Source: Haloferula sp. BvORR071 (GTDB lineage Bacteria > Verrucomicrobiota > Verrucomicrobiia > Verrucomicrobiales > Akkermansiaceae). From it: a stretch of 64,000 nucleotides of DNA. Below the pieces are notes generated by a model. That model saw nothing but the letters and a program-made list of their open reading frames with translations, was not told the DNA's origin and did not search any database. Where the stretch lies: positions 186,001-250,000 of the forward strand of contig NZ_BATP01000059.1 in assembly GCF_000739615.1 (NCBI RefSeq), in the 5' to 3' direction. Shown piece after piece: positions 1 to 6,388 of this stretch. The translations under genes and the position numbers were made by a program. Position 1 is the stretch's first letter. Each line of letters opens with the position of its first letter.

Positions 1-437
1 TGAAATACCAAAGAACTATCCGCAAGCGCCTCGCTGCGGGTTTCACGCTGCTTGAAATGGTCATCGTCCTCGGGATCATCGCCGTCCTCCTCGGGGGATC
101 GATCGCGCTGATCGGCGGTATCGGTGATGGCGCTAAGCTCCAGCGTGTTACGGCTGACTTCAACTCGATTGGAGCCTCTCTGAAGACCTACAAGATCAAT
201 GCCGGGAACTATCCGACCACTCAGCAAGGCCTTCAGGGCCTGATCACGCGGCCATCGAGCGCGCCGCAGCCGAAGAAGTGGATCCAAGTGCTCAAGAAAC
301 TTCCGCCCGACCCATGGGATCACGAATACGGCTACAAGTTCCCGGGCTCCAAGGACCCGAGCGAATTTGAGCTGATCAGCAAGGGCAAGGACGGCATCGA
401 GGGCACCGCCGATGACATCAGCAGTCAGGACGAATAA
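1..437 (+). CDS. gspG: Type II secretion major pseudopilin GspG (start codon cut by window edge)
   Basis: The frame opens with TG at bases 1-2 followed by AAA, so the ATG almost certainly begins one base before the window, giving about 145 residues. A basic leader (MKYQRTIRKRLAAG) is followed by the prepilin peptidase site G14/F15-T-L-L-E19 and a hydrophobic helix, the class III signal of pseudopilins. The soluble part has the GspG pattern: a long helix, the NYPTTQQGL segment, and an acidic C-terminal DGIEGTADDI segment that corresponds to the calcium-binding loop of GspG. It is the first visible gene of a G-H-I-J-K-L-M run and overlaps the next gene by 26 bases. GspG forms the shaft of the periplasmic pseudopilus that pushes substrates through the secretin. 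Assignment is strong; only the first base of the start codon is unseen. Confidence 0.93.
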   Translation, partial: KYQRTIRKRLAAGFTLLEMVIVLGIIAVLLGGSIALIGGIGDGAKLQRVTADFNSIGASLKTYKINAGNYPTTQQGLQGLITRPSSAPQPKKWIQVLKKLPPDPWDHEYGYKFPGSKDPSEFELISKGKDGIEGTADDISSQDE

Positions 438-996
438 GCATTTCCGGCGACGCTCGGGCGGTTTCACGCTGCTCGAGATCGTCTTGGTGCTCTTGGCCAT
501 CGCCGTCCTCGGCGGCGGGGCCGTCACCATGATGATCCTGTCCAGCGATGAGCGGAAGCTCGACGCCGCCACCGGTGAGGTCGAGCTGCTCGCCAAGCGC
601 GCCCGCACCATCGCCGGCCTGCAGCAACGCCCCTATGCCCTCGAATTCTCCGGCAACAAGGTGACCCTGATGCCATTGGCAGAGGCCATCTTGGAGCCGG
701 AACAGCGGGAAGCCGCTGCGGCGGCACTGGCGGCGGGAACGCAGATGGAGGGCAGCCGCTTCAACAGTGCCCACGCTTCGTGGGCCGCCGATGAAGATAC
801 CCAAATTTTCGTCCGCCGCTGGGCTAGCGATACCTTCGTTCCGATCAATGCAAAAAGCCGCCAGGTGTGGCGCTTTGATCCTGAGGGTTTCTGTGAGCCG
901 CTGACGGTCCGCTATCAGGTTGGCAAGAGCTGGGCGGAGACCGAGTTTAATCCCCTGACCGCGGCGATCCGCGATCTCTCGAAAGAAGTTTACTGA
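412..996 (+). CDS. gspH: Minor pseudopilin, GspH-like
   Basis: A 194-residue protein with the prepilin motif G17/F18-T-L-L-E22 and a following hydrophobic helix. It starts inside the end of gspG at an ATG with GAGGG eight bases upstream, so translation is probably coupled. After the N-terminal helix there is no strongly diagnostic motif. The assignment to GspH rests on position (second, after G), size and the conserved Glu at +5 of the mature chain. Minor pseudopilins H, I, J and K form the tip complex that primes pseudopilus assembly in the inner membrane. It could equally be called a generic prepilin-type N-terminal cleavage protein. Confidence 0.8.
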   Translation: MTSAVRTNKHFRRRSGGFTLLEIVLVLLAIAVLGGGAVTMMILSSDERKLDAATGEVELLAKRARTIAGLQQRPYALEFSGNKVTLMPLAEAILEPEQREAAAAALAAGTQMEGSRFNSAHASWAADEDTQIFVRRWASDTFVPINAKSRQVWRFDPEGFCEPLTVRYQVGKSWAETEFNPLTAAIRDLSKEVY

Positions 997-1007
997 AAAC
1001 AGCCACC

Positions 1008-1436
1008 ATGAGGATTACACGCCGATTGCCGTACCAGCGCTCGAGGGGCTTCCTGCTCCTGGAGGTGCTGTTGGCTCTCGCCGTGTTTGCGATCGCCGTT
1101 ACCGGCTTCGTGATGGCCCTCAACCAGACCGCGGATTTGGCCACGGTCACCCAGCGCGAGCTGCGGATCACCCGCTTGCTGGAGAGTGCCTTGGCCAAGG
1201 CCATGTCCCAGCCTGTGCTGGAAGAAGGGACCACTTCGGAGGCAGTCGGCGAAATGGAGGCCCAAGGGATGGAGATCGAAACGACGGTCGAAATGATGCC
1301 GGAGATCGAGAACGAGGACGGCCAGATGCTGCAGGAGATGTATCGCATCGAAGTCGCCGCCCGCTGGTTCGAGAACGGCGTGTCCCAAGAGCAGACTGCG
1401 GAAACCTGGCGCTACTCGCGCCTCTACCAGCCATGA
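1008..1436 (+). CDS. gspI: Minor pseudopilin, GspI-like
   Basis: A 142-residue protein whose N terminus has the prepilin peptidase site G14/F15-L-L-L-E19, a small variation on FTLLE, followed by a hydrophobic helix. The short length and the TQRELRITRLLESALAKAMSQ helix fit GspI, which is the smallest minor pseudopilin and partners GspJ. It lies 11 bases after the GspH-like gene and its stop codon overlaps the next ATG (ATGA), a sign of translational coupling. No other domain is visible. The I assignment is from order and size; the pseudopilin nature is from the motif. Confidence 0.78.
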   Translation: MRITRRLPYQRSRGFLLLEVLLALAVFAIAVTGFVMALNQTADLATVTQRELRITRLLESALAKAMSQPVLEEGTTSEAVGEMEAQGMEIETTVEMMPEIENEDGQMLQEMYRIEVAARWFENGVSQEQTAETWRYSRLYQP

Positions 1437-2362
1437 GGAAGGGAATTTCCAGAACCATCCGCCGCGCTGGCTTCACCTTGCTGGAGCTGGTGCTCGCCAT
1501 GCTGCTGCTTGCGATGCTGATCGGGATGGTTTTCTACACCTTCTCCGCGAACATGCAACTGGGTAACACGATCGTGGAGAGCCAGAACGAGGAGAGCGAG
1601 CGCAACGCCTTCTTCGACCTGATGAAGAAGATGTTCGGGACCCTTCCCGGCAATACCCGGATGGAGCTGGTTTCGAAGGATGCCGGCCGCCAGTATCTTT
1701 CGGACCTGACCTTGCAGAACGTGCCGCTGACCTTCACCTGGGGTGGCACGGAGAAGGTCGCCAAGGCGGTCCAGCTTACCACGGTCCCGCGCCGCGATGG
1801 CTACCTCGCCATTGTCCTGCGCTATTATGAGGAGGAAATCCTCCAGGATAGCGACAACCAGCAGACGAATAGTGCTGACGTGAAGCCCTTCGCGGAGGTC
1901 GTGCTGCTGGAAGGCGTGCGCACCTTCGAATGGCAGGTGCTCGACGGCCGCACCATGGAGTGGGCCTACGATTGGGATCTCGTCGGCCGCCTGCCTCTAC
2001 AGATGGAGCTGACTATCGCCTTCGGCGCGGAAGGCGAGTTCATGAAGCAGATTTTCTGGATCCCGCCGAAGCAGGATCCCGAGGTGATGATGCGCCAGTT
2101 GCAGCAGCAACAACAGGCCGGTGCCGGTGGCGTTGGCGGTGGCAATATCAATATCCCCGGCGGTCAGATCGGTGGTAACGGGCCTGGCGGCCGTGGCGGG
2201 GACGGTCCCGGCGGACGTGGGGGTGAAGGACGGCCACGAGGTGGCGCTGGCCCCGGAGGTGGTCCGGGTGGTGGCGGCGGTCCGGGCGGCGCTGGTGGCG
2301 GCCGTGGTGGAAATCGCGGCGGCGGCGGTGGTGGTGGTCGTACTGGTGGCGGTGGCCGTTAA
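1433..2362 (+). CDS. gspJ: Minor pseudopilin, GspJ-like, with long glycine-rich tail
   Basis: A 309-residue protein with prepilin site G13/F14-T-L-L-E18, a hydrophobic helix, and a globular part up to about residue 220 that contains the EGVRTFEWQVLDG segment typical of GspJ-type folds. From about residue 224 to the end the chain is low complexity, first a Gln run and then Gly, Pro and Arg (GGPGGRGG-like), ending in Gly-Gly-Gly-Arg. Known GspJ proteins are about 200 residues and lack such a tail, so this is an addition. The secretin of the same operon carries a Gly/Ser-rich stretch too. The gene overlaps its predecessor by four bases and is followed after 14 bases by the GspK-like gene. Confidence 0.8.
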   Translation: MRKGISRTIRRAGFTLLELVLAMLLLAMLIGMVFYTFSANMQLGNTIVESQNEESERNAFFDLMKKMFGTLPGNTRMELVSKDAGRQYLSDLTLQNVPLTFTWGGTEKVAKAVQLTTVPRRDGYLAIVLRYYEEEILQDSDNQQTNSADVKPFAEVVLLEGVRTFEWQVLDGRTMEWAYDWDLVGRLPLQMELTIAFGAEGEFMKQIFWIPPKQDPEVMMRQLQQQQQAGAGGVGGGNINIPGGQIGGNGPGGRGGDGPGGRGGEGRPRGGAGPGGGPGGGGGPGGAGGGRGGNRGGGGGGGRTGGGGR

Positions 2363-2376
2363 GACGAGATCCTGCG

Positions 2377-3318
2377 ATGAAATTTTTCGGTCAATCCAAA
2401 CGCAAACACAACCAAGGCTCCGCGCTGATCGCGGTGCTCTGGCTGATCGCGATCCTCGCGATGGCGTCCATGGCGGCGATTCGCGTCGTCATGTTCGACG
2501 TCGACTTGGCGACCTCGCAGGTCCACGGCTTCCGTGCCCGTCAGCTTGCGGAGATGGGAATCGCGATTGCGTCCAATCCCGCCGTCAAGCGCACCGACCC
2601 CTTGCTGAAGCAGATCGACGAGGCCAGCGGTGAGGGCTTCGAGGCGAAACTGACCTCGGAAGGCGAGAAGTTCAATATCAACGCCCTCGTGCTCAAGCAG
2701 GACGAGGACTTCTTCAAATCCACCTTCATCAAGTGGGGTCTCACCCTGGACGAGGCCGAGGCAATGACCGACGCCTTGATTGACTGGGTCGATACCAATG
2801 ACGAGGCTGGCCTGAACGGTGCGGAGTCCCAATGGTACCTTGATCAAGGTCGCCTCAACCAACCCTTCAACCGGCCCTTCTATAGCCTCGACGAGGTCCG
2901 GCTGGTCAAGGGCATGGACTACGTGGAGGCCCTCAAGCCGGATTGGCGGAATTGGTTCACCATCTGGAGCAGCGGCCAGCTCGATCTGAACGAGGCCTCT
3001 GCCGAGCTTATTGCCGCGGCCGCCGATATCCCGGTGGAGGAAGCCGCAGTGATTCCTGAGACCGTGCGCGGCCCAGACGGCATCCGGGATACCGATGACG
3101 ATGCTCCTTTCCAACAGGTCGAGCAGGCCCTTACGCTTTTGGGCGTCGACGCAACCATGAGTCCCCAAGTCGCAGGCCGTTTCACCGTCAACGATGCGAC
3201 ACAACGCATCGAAAGTATCGGCACCGTCAATGGTGCCAAACGGAAGATTACGGTCATCGTGCGCAACCGTACGGGTAGACCGGCGGTTTTGGATCGAACC
3301 GAGGAGGTAATGCCTTGA
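2377..3318 (+). CDS. gspK: Type II secretion minor pseudopilin, GspK-like
   Basis: A 313-residue protein with a basic leader, a G14/S15-A-L-I-A cleavage site and a hydrophobic helix. As in GspK, the Glu at +5 is absent, since GspK caps the pseudopilus tip. The middle contains the TDALIDWVDTND and DQGRLNQPFNRPFYSLDEVRLVKGMD segments characteristic of GspK (the SAM-like domain that follows the inserted helical domain), and the C-terminal part has the LDLNEASAELIAAAADI helix-hairpin-helix-like segment. It is the fifth gene in the operon and ends within the start of the next gene (stop TGA overlaps the TTG start). Confidence 0.85.
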   Translation: MKFFGQSKRKHNQGSALIAVLWLIAILAMASMAAIRVVMFDVDLATSQVHGFRARQLAEMGIAIASNPAVKRTDPLLKQIDEASGEGFEAKLTSEGEKFNINALVLKQDEDFFKSTFIKWGLTLDEAEAMTDALIDWVDTNDEAGLNGAESQWYLDQGRLNQPFNRPFYSLDEVRLVKGMDYVEALKPDWRNWFTIWSSGQLDLNEASAELIAAAADIPVEEAAVIPETVRGPDGIRDTDDDAPFQQVEQALTLLGVDATMSPQVAGRFTVNDATQRIESIGTVNGAKRKITVIVRNRTGRPAVLDRTEEVMP

Positions 3319-4553
3319 GCAAACAACAAGAAACCACACTGCTCGTCCCCGGTGCCCGGGGTTGGGAGACATGGAAGCAATCCAGCGCTGGCGGCTTTGT
3401 CCTCCAGTCTGCGGATGGCCCCGCACGCGCCTCGGATTTGTCCGGCTTGCCTAGCGGCAACTTGGCGATGCTGTTCCCGGTGCGCGGGATGCATGCCCTG
3501 CCTTTCAAGGCGTCGAGCACCGATGAATCGCTTTTCGAGGACCTCGCCGCCATGCACGCGGAGCGGCTCGGCGTACGCGCCGACCCGATGGCCGGGCAGC
3601 TGAGCGATACCTTCCTGATCACCAAGGATGAGGAAAATGCCACGCTGCTCTGCGTGGTCCTCAAGTCGCCGGGTGACGGTGACCTGCCGCCGCGCAGCCC
3701 GAAGGAATTCGACATCTCGCCGCGGGCCTTCGCTCCGGTGGGAGAGGCGATCGCCACTTGGGTGGAGTTCGGGCGCTGGGTCTTCGCCTTCTACCGGAAT
3801 GGCAAGCTGCTCTACTCGCAGGCCACTTCCAGCAGCGGTCCCGCGCCGGATGCCGGCTGCCTCCGTGAAATTCAACTGGCGCTCGGTCAGCTCTCGATCC
3901 AAGGTCTGCAGCTCAAGCCGGAAGTCGTCTATGTCTGGTCGCCGGAAGGCGATGCCGGCTCCGCCGGTAGCCTGGAGCGCGGTCTGGGCCTTGCCGCCCG
4001 GGTGATGCCTCGCCCGGAGCCCCAGCTTCCCGACCCGCGCAGCAAGCTGTTGCCGGCAGACGTCCGTGCCGCCCGGCGCGCCCAAGTCGCCCGCCAGCAG
4101 AAGATCGCCGCCATCGCCGCGGTGGTCGTCGCCTACCTCGGCGTGGCCGGTTACTTCGGCTACGGGGTCTGGCGCGACAAGCAGTCTATCAAGCAGGCCA
4201 AGGCCACTGCGGCCGAGATCCTTTCCGACGCCGACAATGCCCAGATGGAGCAGCACAAGTTGGAGTGGGAAGAGCTTCAGCCAGTGGTGAATAACAACCG
4301 TGCCCCGGTGGAAATCATGTCCAGGGTCGCCAAGGCGATCCCGCCCAACTCCGGCCTGCGCCTGAAGACCGCCGAAATCAACATCGGCGAAATCAAGCTG
4401 GTGGGAGAGGCTCCCCAGGCGGCTCCAGTCCAGACCTTCAGCCGCAATTTGGAGAAATCCGCCGGCCTGGCGGAATACAAGTGGGATGCCCCGCCGCCCC
4501 AGAATGACGCCAAGGGCTGGAACTTCGTCTTCACTGGCAGCCTGCCTAAATAA
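3315..4553 (+). CDS. GspL/PilM-N-like inner-membrane protein of the secretion system (TTG start)
   Basis: A 412-residue protein with a cytoplasmic N-terminal region of about 260 residues, one membrane segment at about residues 263-285 (IAAIAAVVVAYLGVAGYFGYGVW), and a C-terminal periplasmic region starting with a helix. That layout is the one of GspL (actin-like cytoplasmic domain, one membrane helix, ferredoxin-like periplasmic domain), which links the GspE ATPase to GspM. It is a weak sequence match, so I rely on order, topology and the M-like gene that follows. The start is a TTG overlapping the stop of the GspK-like gene, with GAGGAGG seven bases upstream. No in-frame ATG lies near. Confidence 0.68.
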   Translation: MSKQQETTLLVPGARGWETWKQSSAGGFVLQSADGPARASDLSGLPSGNLAMLFPVRGMHALPFKASSTDESLFEDLAAMHAERLGVRADPMAGQLSDTFLITKDEENATLLCVVLKSPGDGDLPPRSPKEFDISPRAFAPVGEAIATWVEFGRWVFAFYRNGKLLYSQATSSSGPAPDAGCLREIQLALGQLSIQGLQLKPEVVYVWSPEGDAGSAGSLERGLGLAARVMPRPEPQLPDPRSKLLPADVRAARRAQVARQQKIAAIAAVVVAYLGVAGYFGYGVWRDKQSIKQAKATAAEILSDADNAQMEQHKLEWEELQPVVNNNRAPVEIMSRVAKAIPPNSGLRLKTAEINIGEIKLVGEAPQAAPVQTFSRNLEKSAGLAEYKWDAPPPQNDAKGWNFVFTGSLPK

Positions 4554-4608
4554 TGGCTTACCGACAAATTTTCCGCCAGGTGGCATTCCTTATCCGACTT
4601 CACGATTC

Positions 4609-5178
4609 ATGAGCGACCGCGAAAAGAAACTGGTTTTGGTCTTCGGCCTCGCGGCCTTCTTCCTGATCAACCTGTTCGGCATCTCCCGCTTCCGCAGCTT
4701 CCGGGACGAAGTGAAGAGGGACTTGGAGACCGCCAAGAAGTCCATCGACACCGCCGAGGAGAACCGTGCGGCCTACGATGGACGCGTTGATGAGCTCAAT
4801 TGGCTCAGCGAGCACCGGCCGGAGGGCAAGGACCGCCAGACGGTTGAGACCGAGCTGGTGGGGTATACCGAGAGCCAGGCCACTGCCGCGCAGTTGACGA
4901 TCAAGCGCCGCAAGATCCAGCCTTCCGTCGAGACTGGCATTTTCCACCGCGCACGCGTCGAATTCGTCGTCAATGGCACCGAGACCGCCCTCTACCGCTG
5001 GCTCGACCGCCTGCAGATGCCGGAGCAGTTCCGCGCCATCACTTTCATGCGCCTCTCGCCGGATGCGAAGGACGACACCTTGATCGACTGCACCATCAAT
5101 GTGGAGCAGTGGTTCATCCCTCAGACTGCCGAGACCGAGAGTCCGGAAGGCGAGGCCGAGGGAACCCCCAGCGAATAA
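4609..5178 (+). CDS. GspM/PilO-like inner-membrane protein
   Basis: A 189-residue protein beginning MSDREKKLVLVFG, with one membrane segment at about residues 9-25, a coiled-coil helix (about 27-60), and a small alpha/beta periplasmic domain that includes the LYRWLDRLQMPEQFRAITFMRLSPD segment. This is the layout of GspM and PilO. The open frame continues upstream into the previous gene, but the ATG at 4609 gives the proper short cytoplasmic leader. It follows the GspL-like gene by 55 bases, as L and M usually do, and the two would pair in the inner-membrane platform. The acidic C terminus (EGEAEGTPSE) has no assigned role. Confidence 0.7.
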   Translation: MSDREKKLVLVFGLAAFFLINLFGISRFRSFRDEVKRDLETAKKSIDTAEENRAAYDGRVDELNWLSEHRPEGKDRQTVETELVGYTESQATAAQLTIKRRKIQPSVETGIFHRARVEFVVNGTETALYRWLDRLQMPEQFRAITFMRLSPDAKDDTLIDCTINVEQWFIPQTAETESPEGEAEGTPSE

Positions 5179-5201
5179 TTCCCAAGCTACTCTTTGCAGA
5201 C

Positions 5202-5831
5202 ATGAGAACGACCTCAATCGCGTCACTCGCATTGCTTCTCGCTGCCGGCGTGTCTTTTGCCGACGCGCCGAAGAAGGTTCCGAATGGCAACTACGCCCAT
5301 CTCTGGAACAACTCGCCGTTTACCTCGAAGCCACCGCCGCCGGAAAAAGGCCCGGAGATCAGCGCCTTCGATGATTGGGCGCTGAGCGGAGTTTCCGAAG
5401 TCGCGGGCGGCTACATGATCAGCCTCCAGCACAAGAAGAACCAAGGTGAGACCCAGGTCATCAAGCCGAGCGGCACCTTGAAGTACTTCCCCGACCACAT
5501 GGAGGCGCTCGCGCCCGGAGCTGCCGGTGCCTTCAAGGTGGACAAGGTCGATTTCGACAATACCAGTTGGATGAAGACCGTGGTGCATCTCACGGCTGGT
5601 GGCCGCAGCGGCACGGTGAAGTTCGACGAGAAGTCGGTGATCCCGAAGGCCAGCGCACCAGCCCAGCGACAGGGGCAACCGGGACAGCCGGGGCAGCCAT
5701 TGCAGCCTGGACAAATGCCGAACAACGGCAACCCGAACGGCCAAGTCGCTCCCGCAGCACCGGCTGCCGCGCCCGGCGGCGCGCAACCGGCCGTGCGGCC
5801 GCCTCGCCCACGCGGAACCGGTGGCCGCTAA
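5202..5831 (+). CDS. Secreted protein of the secretion operon, possible GspC/PilP-like (first of two paralogues)
   Basis: A 209-residue protein with a signal peptide (MRTTSIASLALLLAAGVSFADA), then an NSPFTSKPP segment, a folded core of about 100 residues and a Pro/Gln/Gly-rich tail ending in Arg-Gly-Thr-Gly-Gly-Arg. The core reads DDWALSGVSEVAGGYMISL, then FKVDKVDF and TVVHLTAGGRSGTVKFD. The same pattern occurs in the next gene, so the two are tandem paralogues. They sit between the GspM-like gene and the secretin. A short beta-rich periplasmic domain that opens with a 'Leu-x-Gly-Val' strand at this position recalls the homology region of GspC and PilP, which bind the secretin N0 domain. That role is inference; I do not recognise the family. 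Confidence 0.6.
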   Translation: MRTTSIASLALLLAAGVSFADAPKKVPNGNYAHLWNNSPFTSKPPPPEKGPEISAFDDWALSGVSEVAGGYMISLQHKKNQGETQVIKPSGTLKYFPDHMEALAPGAAGAFKVDKVDFDNTSWMKTVVHLTAGGRSGTVKFDEKSVIPKASAPAQRQGQPGQPGQPLQPGQMPNNGNPNGQVAPAAPAAAPGGAQPAVRPPRPRGTGGR

Positions 5832-5859
5832 ATCCTGACCGACTGACCGACCCACTGCC

Positions 5860-6357
5860 GTGAACGTCTCTCCGCACATCATTCTGGCCTGCCTGCTGGC
5901 GGGTGGCAGCGCGCTTGCCGCGGTGCCGTCCTCCCGCACTGGTTCGCGGGACTATCCCTATGCTCCGGACAAATCGCCCTTCACCTCGCCGGCAAAGGCG
6001 GTGGTGGAGGCCCCTGTGCCGCTGCTGGCGGACTGGTCTCTAGCTGGTGTCGCTGAAGTGCAAGACGGCTATCTCATCACGCTCAGCCACCGCCAGAAGA
6101 CCGGCGAGCGCATGACTCTCCGCTCCGCGGGGCAGGGGACCTTCAAGGTGGATCGCGTGGATTTCGGCAAGGACTGGCGCGAGACCGTGGTTCACATCTC
6201 TTCCGGTGGTCTCAGCACAGCTCTGCGCTTCGACCCCGCGGCCATGGTTCCGGCCAGCAAAGCTGCCGCCACTGCACCTGTTCCCGCAAACTCTCTGAAA
6301 ACCCCGGCCCCGGCCGGTAGCATCGCACCCAAGGCTCCCGCCACGCACCCGCACTGA
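5860..6357 (+). CDS. Secreted protein of the secretion operon, possible GspC/PilP-like (second paralogue, GTG start)
   Basis: A 165-residue protein starting at GTG (5860), with signal peptide MNVSPHIILACLLAGGSALA. It shares with its neighbour the KSPFTSPAK segment, then ADWSLAGVAEVQDGYLITLSH, FKVDRVDFGKDW and TVVHISSGGLSTALRFD, followed by an Ala/Pro-rich tail. The conserved positions are spread over the whole core, so this is an old tandem duplication rather than a recent copy. It ends 31 bases before the secretin gene. As for its neighbour, a role as the periplasmic linker between the inner-membrane platform and the secretin is a guess from position and shape. No lipobox is visible. Confidence 0.58.
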   Translation: MNVSPHIILACLLAGGSALAAVPSSRTGSRDYPYAPDKSPFTSPAKAVVEAPVPLLADWSLAGVAEVQDGYLITLSHRQKTGERMTLRSAGQGTFKVDRVDFGKDWRETVVHISSGGLSTALRFDPAAMVPASKAAATAPVPANSLKTPAPAGSIAPKAPATHPH

Positions 6358-6388
6358 CCGACCGACTCCCGACCGCTCTTTTTTTCCC

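Noticed and set aside
2919..4586. A 555-codon minus-strand frame across the K- and L-like secretion genes.
   Set aside because: Shadow of GC-rich codons opposite two genes in a clear operon.
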